From the IMG/VR virus record IMGVR_UViG_3300012964_000024, positions 1-39,683 of that record: a stretch of 39,683 nucleotides of DNA; one strand, 5' to 3'. Below the pieces are notes generated by a model. That model did not search any database. It saw only the letters and a list, made by a program, of their open reading frames with translations, and was not told where the DNA came from. This DNA is from a virus. Every line of letters begins with the position of its first letter. Positions within the stretch are counted from its first letter, which is position 1. Positions 1-6,475 of this stretch are shown here, in pieces. The position numbers and the translations under genes were made by a program.

Positions 1-420
1 GGCATTAAATAAGCCCTCTTCATCCTCTTCCAAACTGACGGTTTGTAGTTGTTCAATAAGTTTATTCGTGGTCTCATCGTCTTTATTGTTTAAACTCTGA
101 ATCAATTCCAGTCTCAGAGTATCCTTATATAAGTCTTCATACAACTTTACTACATTCTCTACAGATACGTTATTAGGAAGTCCTGCAAAATATTCTTCTA
201 TGATAAAATCTTTCTTAGGATTCTCAGCTATAAGTCTCTGTTTGATGATATCCACATCTGCATACTGCACAGTTGGATCGGTCTCATAAAACTTCGTAAT
301 TTCTTGTAATACTTTACTACCAAAGACTGTAAATGTCTTAATCTTATCAAAGAAGGGAACTAGTTTATCATATGCTTCCCGAGCGTGGAGGAGGCATGCT
401 ATTACTTTATTCTCTTGCAT
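1..420 (-). CDS. Probable replicative helicase, N-terminal part (cut by window edge)
   Basis: An open frame starts at an ATG at 420 and runs off the window edge, so only the first 140 residues are seen. The helical sequence with VIACLLHAREAYDKL near the N-terminus, then ITKFYETDP and VDIIKQRL, resembles the N-terminal domain of DnaB-family helicases. The Walker motifs, if present, would lie outside the window. The start overlaps the upstream gene by 14 bases, which suggests translational coupling. The primase at 3287-4102 is transcribed in the same direction, which fits a replication role. The helicase assignment rests on fold-level resemblance and context only. Confidence 0.5.
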   Translation of the reverse strand, partial: MQENKVIACLLHAREAYDKLVPFFDKIKTFTVFGSKVLQEITKFYETDPTVQYADVDIIKQRLIAENPKKDFIIEEYFAGLPNNVSVENVVKLYEDLYKDTLRLELIQSLNNKDDETTNKLIEQLQTVSLEEDEEGLFNA

Positions 421-892
421 TCCGAGCCTTCTTTAATTTTTCTAATAGAGGCTTGTCATTTTCATCTAGGTACGGAGTAAGATCAAGATCAGGAGGAGGA
501 TTCTTTACATGCTTTACATCCGCCTTAATGAACTTCTCCAGAAACTTCTCGTATTCATTATAATTAAGACCACTGACTTCTACCGCCTCTATCTCCGCAA
601 GAGTAGCAATGTGATGTGCATGTTGATAAGTAAGACCTAACTCATCTATTAAACTCTTCTCTACTAACTCATGTACTAACAAGAATCCGGTAATATCTAC
701 TTTCAATTTTCCTTTTACAAAATACTTAGGTAACTCATAATCAAAATATACTGTTTTACCGTCCTTGGAATAGCCTGCAACGTAAGGTACATCATATTCC
801 CTATTAATCTTTACTTTAGATGCTAGGTCAGATATATCTGCTTGCACTACATCTGCATCGGGATGATCGTCGTATGTATTATTCTTATGCAT
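407..892 (-). CDS. Zincin-like conserved phage protein (HELVE...H...HH)
   Basis: This 161-residue protein has VHELVEKSLIDE at about residues 72-83, then YQHAHHIATLAEIEAVE. The pattern HExxE followed by a downstream HxHH-x3-A-x2-E is reminiscent of a small metalloprotease-like helix pair. I recall similar phage proteins annotated only as hypothetical. The N-terminal half has GYSKDGKTVYFDYELPKYF, likely a beta hairpin. Its start overlaps the stop of the metallophosphoesterase-like gene by 8 bases, and its end overlaps the helicase start by 14, so it sits in a coupled replication-side operon. No signal peptide is visible. Protease activity is a guess from the His/Glu pattern. Confidence 0.6.
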   Translation of the reverse strand: MHKNNTYDDHPDADVVQADISDLASKVKINREYDVPYVAGYSKDGKTVYFDYELPKYFVKGKLKVDITGFLLVHELVEKSLIDELGLTYQHAHHIATLAEIEAVEVSGLNYNEYEKFLEKFIKADVKHVKNPPPDLDLTPYLDENDKPLLEKLKKARNARE

Positions 893-1421
893 GAGAGTGA
901 AACTTCAGTTCAAGAATCTGGTCTTCATTCAATAACTTCTGTCCTGCCTCTGGCCGATAACTCACATCAAATGTCTTATGATTCTCATTGCCTTGACCTC
1001 TGGTGTGGCCATGAATGTTCAACACACAACTATTAAGATCAAAGATACGGGATAGTTTACGGGACAATCCTCCATACTTCCCTCCATTAGTCACAGACTC
1101 AAACGCAGGTAAATGAGATACTAGTAATGGGCCATAAGAACATAAAAGAATCTTGGACTCATTGAAGGGAACTACGCCTTGAAATCCAAACTTATGATAC
1201 CATTTAATCCGATTAGTTTCCATATCTCCACAAAATAAAACTTTATCTCCGGGCAAACTCTGAATCTGATTAAACCAAAATGCCTTATGCTCTGAGGCAA
1301 CATTTCCTAAAATGACTACTCCATCCTTCGATGCAACTACATCATTCCATTCCTTGAAGAGTTCTTTCGGATCATTCTTGTCCAGAACCATGTCACTGAT
1401 AAACCAGATACGAGTAGTCAT
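885..1421 (-). CDS. Metallophosphoesterase-like protein with degenerate metal sites
   Basis: The protein has 178 residues from an ATG at 1421; a TTG further upstream is less likely because a 28-codon frame ends immediately before this ATG. The overall order matches phage calcineurin-like phosphoesterases: RIWFISD (4-10), DGVVILGN (33-40), LFCGDMETN (62-70), LVSHLP (100-105) and NIHGHTRG (135-142). Several expected metal ligands are replaced. The first motif reads D-M-V instead of D-x-H, the second GN instead of GD, and the third GDME instead of GNHD. His103, His137 and His139 remain. It may be a pseudoenzyme or a binding protein. It is translationally packed with its neighbours. Confidence 0.72.
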   Translation of the reverse strand: MTTRIWFISDMVLDKNDPKELFKEWNDVVASKDGVVILGNVASEHKAFWFNQIQSLPGDKVLFCGDMETNRIKWYHKFGFQGVVPFNESKILLCSYGPLLVSHLPAFESVTNGGKYGGLSRKLSRIFDLNSCVLNIHGHTRGQGNENHKTFDVSYRPEAGQKLLNEDQILELKFHSHA

Positions 1422-1425
1422 ATTA

Positions 1426-1512
1426 TTATTTACCTGCCTTGTAATGTTTATTAATTTCTTTCTCAAGGGTCTTGAGTTCCGCCAGATCGGCGGGGGTGAG
1501 TTTGTGGGTCAT
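1426..1512 (-). CDS. 28-residue truncated Ea22-like N-terminus
   Basis: This is an open frame of 28 codons beginning MTHKLTPADLAELK. It nearly copies the N-terminus of the neighbouring Ea22-like protein (MTSKLTPADLAELK) and then diverges to EKEINKHYKAGK and stops. Its ATG overlaps the TGA of the Ea22-like gene (ATGA), and its stop lies one base short of the phosphoesterase ATG, so it can be translated and could couple the two. It lies in the left copy of a direct repeat. It is either the scar of a duplication or recombination event, or a small peptide kept for coupling. Confidence 0.55.
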   Translation of the reverse strand: MTHKLTPADLAELKTLEKEINKHYKAGK

Positions 1513-1517
1513 GGCTT
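1470..1517. repeat. Direct repeat, left copy
   Basis: This 48-base direct repeat matches 2093-2140. The first 35 bases are identical, two bases differ, and the last 11 are identical. The copies bracket most of the Ea22-like gene, each covering an Ea22-type start region. Confidence 0.9.
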
Positions 1518-2135
1518 CTCCTTCAATGCGCGGATTCTAACTGCTAACCAAGCCGCAGCATCTTGATATGACTTGCGCGGACTCATTGATTTCATCGCGT
1601 CGCACACCTGCGCCGCCCGCTCGTAAGCCTCGTCCCGCTCGCGCCGGGCCTGTTCGAGTTCGGCATTTAGCTTGTCTATCTCGTTTGTCAATTCGATAAC
1701 GGCGCTTGCTGAGTAACCATACCCTGCATCGCAGAAGCCTTTCTCAAGGCGGCGCACGAGATTAGCCGGACCATAGCCATCCATATCACAATGCGCGTCC
1801 CAGTGTTCCTGAATCTCCACTGCGGCGGCCATCATTGTAGCCAATGCGCCATCGAGTTCGGCTCGCATCCTCTCCGAATCTTCGGCGGCGGCGATGAGGG
1901 CGGGGGCAACATTACGCAATGTTTCGATTAACTCCGCGTTAGCTTCGCCAACTTTATTCTCATCAGTGCCATCATGTGACATAAAGCAAACGGTTTTATC
2001 ACCGGGAGCAACAATATGATTATTCCATCGCATTCCAGGCCTGTAATCTGGATCAACAGACCACGGCCCCGGAGTCGCCTCCGCCAACAGCCTCTTGAGT
2101 TCCGCCAGATCGGCGGGGGTGAGTTTGGAGGTCAT
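1509..2135 (-). CDS. Ea22-like (Ead/Ea22) phage protein
   Basis: The protein has 208 residues. I chose the ATG at 2135, preceded by a GGAG-type ribosome site, over a GTG at 2153. The N-terminal segment with LAELKRLLAEATPGPW, then NAELIETLRNVAPALIAAAE, is characteristic of Ead/Ea22-like accessory proteins of lambdoid and other phages. A long charged helix follows (KLNAELEQARRERDEAYERA), then a short C-terminal segment. The function of this family is unknown; the genes usually sit in early accessory regions. The coding sequence is visibly GC-rich against AT-rich neighbours, which indicates recent transfer. It overlaps the gene before and the gene after by ATGA junctions. Confidence 0.8.
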   Translation of the reverse strand: MTSKLTPADLAELKRLLAEATPGPWSVDPDYRPGMRWNNHIVAPGDKTVCFMSHDGTDENKVGEANAELIETLRNVAPALIAAAEDSERMRAELDGALATMMAAAVEIQEHWDAHCDMDGYGPANLVRRLEKGFCDAGYGYSASAVIELTNEIDKLNAELEQARRERDEAYERAAQVCDAMKSMSPRKSYQDAAAWLAVRIRALKEKP

Positions 2136-2140
2136 GGCTT
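2093..2140. repeat. Direct repeat, right copy
   Basis: This is the partner of 1470-1517. It contains the start codon and first 14 codons of the Ea22-like gene. Recombination between the two copies would delete the gene cleanly. Confidence 0.9.
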
Positions 2141-2305
2141 GTCTCCGTTCCACTCAATGACCGCAGTTCCGACCATCGCGAATATAACTGACACGAGACT
2201 AATGGCGGCGAACGCAGCCCCACCATCGGTGAGGAAATGCCCGAGCGTGCCGCTGGTGAATCCAAGTCCGAATGTTACGAGACCCCATCTATATGCGTTG
2301 TTCAT
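2132..2305 (-). CDS. Small membrane protein, 57 residues
   Basis: The ATG at 2305 follows a GGAG ribosome site. The product begins MNNAYRWGLVTFGLGFTSG and has two hydrophobic stretches (about residues 8-20 and 31-50) separated by a short loop, so it is probably a two-pass inner-membrane protein. The stop overlaps the Ea22-like ATG (ATGA). GC-rich codon use matches the imported cassette and not the phage backbone. No family recognised. Confidence 0.65.
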   Translation of the reverse strand: MNNAYRWGLVTFGLGFTSGTLGHFLTDGGAAFAAISLVSVIFAMVGTAVIEWNGDKP

Positions 2306-2349
2306 TTCGACTCCTTGTGGTTTTCATGTCGAATCCTTTTGTAAAGGGT

Positions 2350-2371
2350 GCCCGGGGTTTTCACCCCGGGC
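2350..2371 (-). other. Strong GC hairpin with GAAA loop
   Basis: A perfect 9-bp inverted repeat (GCCCGGGGT/ACCCCGGGC) has a 4-base loop that reads GAAA, a GNRA tetraloop, on the minus strand. It lies between two cassette genes. The sequence after it is not a clean T-run, so it is more likely an RNA-stability or attenuation hairpin than a full terminator. Confidence 0.6.
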
Positions 2372-2381
2372 AGTTGATGGG

Positions 2382-2507
2382 CTACCTGGCGTGTCCGAAG
2401 TACACGATAAGCAGGATGATCACGATACTGAGAATGGCAGGCGAAGCGATGAGCAGGGCGATTTTGGTGTCTTCGACCAGCTTGCGACGGCGCAAGTGCT
2501 TGTTCAT
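2382..2507 (-). CDS. Small single-pass membrane protein, 41 residues
   Basis: This gene is absent from simple long-ORF calls. The product begins MNKHLRRRKLVEDTK and continues into one strongly hydrophobic helix of about 20 residues ending VYFGHAR. The very basic N-terminus suggests N-in topology. The ATG at 2507 lies 14 bases after the stop of the previous cassette gene. GC-rich cassette composition. No family recognised. Confidence 0.55.
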   Translation of the reverse strand: MNKHLRRRKLVEDTKIALLIASPAILSIVIILLIVYFGHAR

Positions 2508-2521
2508 GGTTGTCTCTCTGG

Positions 2522-2623
2522 CTAGGTAAGTGGGCTGTTTTTCCTGGCACGCATCGCCATCATGTGGCGCATGAAATACGGCTCCAGATCATGTGGGCTG
2601 CGATCTTTGTTGTATTCGCTCAT
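2522..2623 (-). CDS. Small hypothetical protein, 33 residues
   Basis: The ATG at 2623 follows an AGGAG ribosome site that overlaps the end of the transglycosylase gene. The product begins MSEYNKDRSPHDLEPYF and is Met- and Arg-rich in its second half. It is soluble-looking and GC-rich, and is the first gene of the imported cassette in the leftward direction. No function recognised. Confidence 0.5.
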   Translation of the reverse strand: MSEYNKDRSPHDLEPYFMRHMMAMRARKNSPLT

Positions 2624-2624
2624 T

Positions 2625-3308
2625 TCACTCTCCTGTAGAAATCACAGATGATGATAAAGTATTTTGGATATTAATCATGTATCTAACTATAGGATTAGCT
2701 GGACCTCCATTATATGCTGCTGCAAGAATCATAGGATCATTTGTATTAAGCACTTTAGACAACCACTGTAAATACTTTGCAGCATATTCAATATTAGTTT
2801 TAGGATTCCATAACTGCTCTTCAATAGACGGATGCTGTAACAATGATCCCCATGTCTGAGGACCAACAACTCCATCAATACGTAAATGGTGTGATGCTTG
2901 ATATCCTTTAATCACTAACATCAATGACACGTCAAATACACTAGATGGTCCTTCTGCATAGATGTAGCCTTTTTGAACCAGCATCTTCCGTATAGTTTCT
3001 ACAAGCGGTCCTTTTGAACCAAGCGCAACATACTGGAGTCTAGGAGACACATATGAGGTATCTCCAAAAGCATGCCTAATGGTGTCCGGCTTGATCTGGC
3101 ATACTCCAATCTCTCCATGCGCTCCCTTTACATTCTGTCCATGACTCTCATAAGTACAAATTGTAGCCAGAAGCCCTACAGGAAGTTTATACTGTTGTTC
3201 CAACATAGGAGCAAGGGATAAATAATCAGAAACATCTGATGCCATTGTAGGAAGGCACAGGCCCATTAATAGCAATAGCACCACACTTACTTGTTTGAAT
3301 AAATGCAC
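2625..3308 (-). CDS. Secreted lytic transglycosylase with inserted peptidoglycan-binding domain
   Basis: The protein has 227 residues from a GTG at 3308, chosen because GGAG lies 8-9 bases upstream. A signal peptide (residues 1-24, cleavage likely after TMA) implies Sec export. The goose-lysozyme/SLT-type catalytic region has YESHGQN with probable catalytic Glu54, then GEIGVCQIKP (65-74), and resumes at NPKTNIEYAAKYL and AAYNGG (198-203). Between these, residues about 97-158 form a PG_binding_1-like module (GPLVETIRKMLVQKGYI...IDGVVGPQTWGSLLQ). It should cleave murein glycan strands from the periplasm. The gene lies among replication genes, away from the holins, so it may be an exported endolysin or act in another stage. 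The start overlaps the primase end. Confidence 0.85.
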   Translation of the reverse strand: MHLFKQVSVVLLLLMGLCLPTMASDVSDYLSLAPMLEQQYKLPVGLLATICTYESHGQNVKGAHGEIGVCQIKPDTIRHAFGDTSYVSPRLQYVALGSKGPLVETIRKMLVQKGYIYAEGPSSVFDVSLMLVIKGYQASHHLRIDGVVGPQTWGSLLQHPSIEEQLWNPKTNIEYAAKYLQWLSKVLNTNDPMILAAAYNGGPANPIVRYMINIQNTLSSSVISTGE

Positions 3309-4102
3309 TGGTATATCTCCTCTTTGGACAAGTCTTTTGGATCTTTTAAATTTTCTATGAAGACTACTTTGACACGGAAAAATGGAGAAAGTTTCCTATG
3401 TAATTTAATAGTTGCCTCTCTTCCTGGAGTATCACCATCTAGCATAAGAACTATGCTAGTTAATCCCATCCTTGCTAATTGACTTAGACCATCATCTGAC
3501 AAATTAGTTCCCATTAGTGCCGCACAATACGCAACACCCGCCACTTTAATTGCAGATGTCTGGTCCTCCACCAGCACCAATTCCTCTGTAAATTTCTGAC
3601 CCAGAGGAAAATGAAGAACAGGGACGTTATTAAATTTTCTAAGAAGAACCTTAGGCTTTTCTGAATGAACTGCTTTAAAGTTTTCACCTATTAAATATCC
3701 TCTATAATCGAAGACTGGAAACTTAATCCGATTAATGTCTAGTGCATACACTATGCCCTGTTCTTCTAATTCCTGTTCTGATATATCGTACTTCCTAAAC
3801 TTATCTTCCCATAGGTCCTGTGGAATCTTTGTGATAACTCCAGAATATGCCTTGTCTTTAGGAGATAATGCTTTGGAAGATTTACCAACCACTGAAACAT
3901 TAGTTAGGCAATTGCCTGCTACTCCACACGATGCCCTATGGCAATTGAATTTTATCTCTCCTGTATTAAATAAAGAGATAACCATGCTCTGCTCATTACT
4001 TGTTCCTCCATTACATGCTGGACAGACAGCTCGCATACTAGTCTCTACTTGGAGGTCTTGCGATAGTTCCTGTATCTTTTGTATCAAAGACCCATTTTGC
4101 AT
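3287..4102 (-). CDS. DNA primase (zinc-finger + TOPRIM)
   Basis: The protein has 271 residues from the ATG at 4102 (GGAG 9 bases upstream), chosen over a GTG at 4117. The N-terminal zinc-binding motif has Cys27, Cys30, Cys54 and Cys59 (CPAC...CHRASC). The TOPRIM fold carries LVLVED with Glu179 and the metal-binding DGD at 222-224. This layout is that of T7-type primases without a fused helicase, so it should lay RNA primers on single-stranded phage DNA together with the helicase encoded further left. It overlaps the zinc-ribbon gene upstream by 65 bases and the transglycosylase downstream by 22. Confidence 0.88.
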   Translation of the reverse strand: MQNGSLIQKIQELSQDLQVETSMRAVCPACNGGTSNEQSMVISLFNTGEIKFNCHRASCGVAGNCLTNVSVVGKSSKALSPKDKAYSGVITKIPQDLWEDKFRKYDISEQELEEQGIVYALDINRIKFPVFDYRGYLIGENFKAVHSEKPKVLLRKFNNVPVLHFPLGQKFTEELVLVEDQTSAIKVAGVAYCAALMGTNLSDDGLSQLARMGLTSIVLMLDGDTPGREATIKLHRKLSPFFRVKVVFIENLKDPKDLSKEEIYQCIYSNK

Positions 4103-4226
4103 GACTATATACTCCACAAGATTTGCATATAATTACTTTAGCAGTAGAAGGGATAAGTAAAAAACTTCCACAGGAGCATTGCAATGTGTATCGTCTATCT
4201 AAACGATTGTATCTGAGTAAATACAT
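4038..4226 (-). CDS. Small zinc-ribbon protein, 62 residues
   Basis: The protein begins MYLLRYNRLDRRY and carries a CSC...CKSC zinc ribbon at about residues 17-37. Its ATG overlaps the stop of the upstream gene (TAATG), so it should be translationally coupled. Its last 65 bases overlap the primase start in another frame. It may be a split-off nucleic-acid-binding module helping the primase; that is inference from proximity. Function otherwise unknown. Confidence 0.6.
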   Translation of the reverse strand: MYLLRYNRLDRRYTLQCSCGSFLLIPSTAKVIICKSCGVYSHAKWVFDTKDTGTIARPPSRD

Positions 4227-4453
4227 TACTCAATCTCTGCTTCTGGATCATCATCAATAAGTCCAGAAGTATCATTCCATACACACTCTTCACAGGAATC
4301 TTCATACTCTTCCCATTCAACCCTAGTCATGCGTGCTCCACAATGAGCACAGTACATGGTAGATAAATTATCTACAGGTTCAGGATAGTCCTGTTCAGGA
4401 AGCTCCGCTTCCAAGTTTGCATATTCTTCTTCTAAGTCAAGTTTCTTTTTCAT
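4226..4453 (-). CDS. Acidic zinc-ribbon protein, 75 residues
   Basis: I chose the ATG at 4453 (MKKKLDLEEEYANLE); the upstream extension is AT-rich leader with low-complexity Ile/Tyr codons. It has a CAHC...CEEC zinc ribbon in the middle and a very acidic C-terminus (DDDPEAEIE). It is the first gene downstream of the bipartite promoter-like element at 4548-4574. It precedes the second zinc-ribbon protein and the primase, so it is probably a replication or transcription accessory. No family named. Confidence 0.65.
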   Translation of the reverse strand: MKKKLDLEEEYANLEAELPEQDYPEPVDNLSTMYCAHCGARMTRVEWEEYEDSCEECVWNDTSGLIDDDPEAEIE

Positions 4454-4547
4454 AGTTATATATTTCTTTATTGTTATATATAATACTATATATTTATAAT
4501 ATATTATATAATTAATATATATTATATACAATATAGATTAAAATACA
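4454..4547 (-). other. AT-only leader between promoter-like element and first gene
   Basis: About 90 bases consist almost entirely of A and T (repeated TATATAAT-like runs), between the bipartite element and the ATG at 4453. It could be an untranslated leader with easy DNA melting. I see no gene. The leaders after the two rightward copies of the element are also extremely AT-rich. Confidence 0.5.
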
Positions 4548-4574
4548 TTAGACAATAGGTTATGTAAAAAGTTC
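4548..4574 (-). promoter_or_regulatory. Phage-specific promoter candidate, copy 3 (leftward)
   Basis: On the minus strand it reads GAACTTTTTA, 9 bases, TTGTCTAA, then TGTATTTT. The two blocks and the 9-base gap match the rightward copies at 16885-16911 and 16966-16992 exactly. It lies just after the stop of the 4577-4969 gene and ahead of the zinc-ribbon/primase genes. Confidence 0.65.
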
Positions 4575-4576
4575 AA

Positions 4577-4969
4577 TTAGTACCCTTCAATAGCGTCTGC
4601 AACTGATGCGTCCTTTCTGTATAATGACCATAAACCTACTTTATTTAAAGTCTTTGCATTTCTAAATACTTTTTCTTCCGTCCATTTCATTGACTTACAA
4701 AAGTCTGCCATGTCTCCATCTTGTGTATCAGCCATTAGCAGCACAGACCTACGCATGTTATATGGTCCTTTAATACTAATAATATATTTTTGAAATTCTT
4801 CATAAAGCTTTAATTTTTTACGTCTGTATTGCTTTTCTGTCAAATCAGAATTTAGTTCGTATAGATAGAAACTACAGGCAGAAATAATTCCTATTCCACA
4901 ACAATGTGGGTACAAACTTGCCGCCCCTGTTACCCATCCAGCTTTTCCCGTAAATGTAAAATTAGTCAT
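4577..4969 (-). CDS. Hypothetical protein, 130 residues
   Basis: It starts at an ATG at 4969 with a clear AGGAG ribosome site 6 bases upstream. The N-terminal part reads MTNFTFTGKAGWVTGAASLYPHCCG, a Gly/Cys-rich segment resembling a short beta region. The rest is helical and charged (EKQYRRKKLKLYEEFQKYI) and ends with SLYRKDASVADAIEGY. It follows the class II amidotransferase in the leftward cluster, separated by a TTAATC palindrome. A role with the amide-ligase cluster is possible but not shown. No family recognised. Confidence 0.65.
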   Translation of the reverse strand: MTNFTFTGKAGWVTGAASLYPHCCGIGIISACSFYLYELNSDLTEKQYRRKKLKLYEEFQKYIISIKGPYNMRRSVLLMADTQDGDMADFCKSMKWTEEKVFRNAKTLNKVGLWSLYRKDASVADAIEGY

Positions 4970-4982
4970 CTTATCTCCTATA

Positions 4983-4998
4983 GTTAATCTAGATTAAC
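4983..4998. promoter_or_regulatory. TTAATC palindrome, site 1
   Basis: This is a perfect 16-bp palindrome, GTTAATCTAGATTAAC. It overlaps the stop of the class II amidotransferase gene and lies 14 bases upstream of the ATG at 4969. It is identical to the site at 13040-13055. Confidence 0.7.
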
Positions 4999-6475
4999 TT
5001 GTTAAAGAATTACCATACTTACCTTTAAATCCTGTTTCGTAGTGACCATAACACGTATCACATAACGATCCACTATTAGTCACTTCTGGAGCAGTATTAT
5101 TTATTACTTCTCTTGCTGTTAATTCTTCATCGCACCATCCACATCTAGTCTCAGTAGTTTTATCATTTACAAGTAAAATAGTTGTAGGATCAACTAGTAT
5201 GTATGATCCTTTCCCTGTATAAGATGCTATAACTGTATTAACCGTACCTCTATATAAATCCTCCGTAGATAGTGATAATTCTTTCGGTAGATTAAATGAT
5301 CGTACTTCAATCATACTTTCATCATCTGTAATACCTGTCAATGATGTTGGCGCTCCCTCTGTTCCTCTACGGAATATTTGAAGGATTCTAAATTTGATAG
5401 TATCTCCTGTATGATAATAGTCAATTGCATTAGATTCTGGTCTATCGTCGGTAGCTAGTGCGTATGAGACCAGTGATGTAAGTTCTGCATCTTTATCTGC
5501 TGAATCAGACTCAGTAAATCTACTTTGTTGTGCTTTTAATTTATAGATATTCCCACCAACTAATTTTTGTTTAAGCTCTTCTGTGACAGGAACTACCCAG
5601 CAGTATAAATTATCCTTAACATGTCGAAATTTAGCACAAGGCATTTGCCTACTAGCGAACTGTGCAACTCCTACAAATTCTGCAAAAAACTCCTCGTCTT
5701 TGTCTACTTTGATGTATCTACTAGTGTACGAATTTCCTCCTATCACTGGATTGTTTGGGGGAACATGTGTGGGAGTAGTGAAGATGGTAAATGGCTTAAT
5801 TCGTTGTTTTTCTTTGCTATCCAGAGGAAACTTTAAATGAAATCCTGGTTTAACCATATTGATTTCTTTTAAGTCAATGTTATTTCGTTCAGCTAACCAT
5901 AATAACATACCATCTTCAGAGGCAAAGAATAAATTCTTAGACTTCTTTGTAGTTGCAATGTATAGAGGGCGTGAATCATTTCTAGCAGCATTTAAAGTTT
6001 GGTCATTAGCGTTATACCATAATAGTGCATATGATCCAGACAATAACTCTAGTGTTTCTTTCTCCCCTTTGGTTGCCATACATATAGCAATAGCAGTAGA
6101 ATCATGTGTATTGTAAGGAACTCCAAGAGAGTGAATTTGATTAATAACTCCATTGTGTGCAAGTGTAATATGTTCATGCACTACAGGATGTGATGTTTCA
6201 ATACTATTACCTCCATTGGTAGAAGCTCTATTATGAATGATTCCAAACACTGATTTATCATTTGCTCCAAGCATTGATTTAGTAGGAATTAACTGTGCTA
6301 AGTCCCATCCCGGTAATGGACGTTTATAAATAGATGTTTCTCCTTTCTCTCCAACTAAAAATAATCCAGACCCATCTGTTCCTCGTAGAGAATTTGCAAC
6401 AAGACTATTTCCAACAAAATTATTAATGTTAAGTTTGATAATATCTCGATTAATAAATCCTACAAGTCCACACAT
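4994..6475 (-). CDS. Class II glutamine amidotransferase with C-terminal zinc ribbon
   Basis: The protein has 493 residues. The N-terminal Ntn-type glutaminase domain has Cys2 as nucleophile (MCGLVGF) and LRGTDGSG at about 31-38. It also has HNRASTNG and LAHNGVINQ, which supplies the oxyanion-hole Asn-Gly, as in the GlmS/PurF glutaminase family. It should release ammonia from glutamine. The sugar-isomerase or PRTase half is absent. Instead, about 260 unrecognised residues follow, ending in a CGWC...CDTC zinc ribbon. It is the last gene of the amide-ligase cluster, with a TAATG overlap to the amidoligase upstream. The ammonia acceptor is unknown; a nucleotide or peptide carboxylate is plausible. 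Confidence 0.85.
   Translation of the reverse strand: MCGLVGFINRDIIKLNINNFVGNSLVANSLRGTDGSGLFLVGEKGETSIYKRPLPGWDLAQLIPTKSMLGANDKSVFGIIHNRASTNGGNSIETSHPVVHEHITLAHNGVINQIHSLGVPYNTHDSTAIAICMATKGEKETLELLSGSYALLWYNANDQTLNAARNDSRPLYIATTKKSKNLFFASEDGMLLWLAERNNIDLKEINMVKPGFHLKFPLDSKEKQRIKPFTIFTTPTHVPPNNPVIGGNSYTSRYIKVDKDEEFFAEFVGVAQFASRQMPCAKFRHVKDNLYCWVVPVTEELKQKLVGGNIYKLKAQQSRFTESDSADKDAELTSLVSYALATDDRPESNAIDYYHTGDTIKFRILQIFRRGTEGAPTSLTGITDDESMIEVRSFNLPKELSLSTEDLYRGTVNTVIASYTGKGSYILVDPTTILLVNDKTTETRCGWCDEELTAREVINNTAPEVTNSGSLCDTCYGHYETGFKGKYGNSLTS

Noticed and set aside
2016-2525. 169-residue plus-strand frame opposite the cassette
   Set aside because: Antisense shadow of the Ea22-like and small membrane genes; no ribosome site.
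2302-2550. 82-residue minus-strand frame in the GC-rich cassette
   Set aside because: It overlaps two small frames with better starts and a membrane helix, and its Arg/His-rich sequence is typical of a GC-rich shadow frame.
2755-2762. Another TTGTCTAA on the minus strand
   Set aside because: It is inside the transglycosylase coding sequence and has no GAACTTTT block 9 bases upstream.
3723-3735. TTAATCCGATTAA and similar matches at 1204, 7099 and 12914
   Set aside because: They lie inside coding sequence, three of them over Asn-Arg-Ile codons, so chance is likely; not counted as operators.
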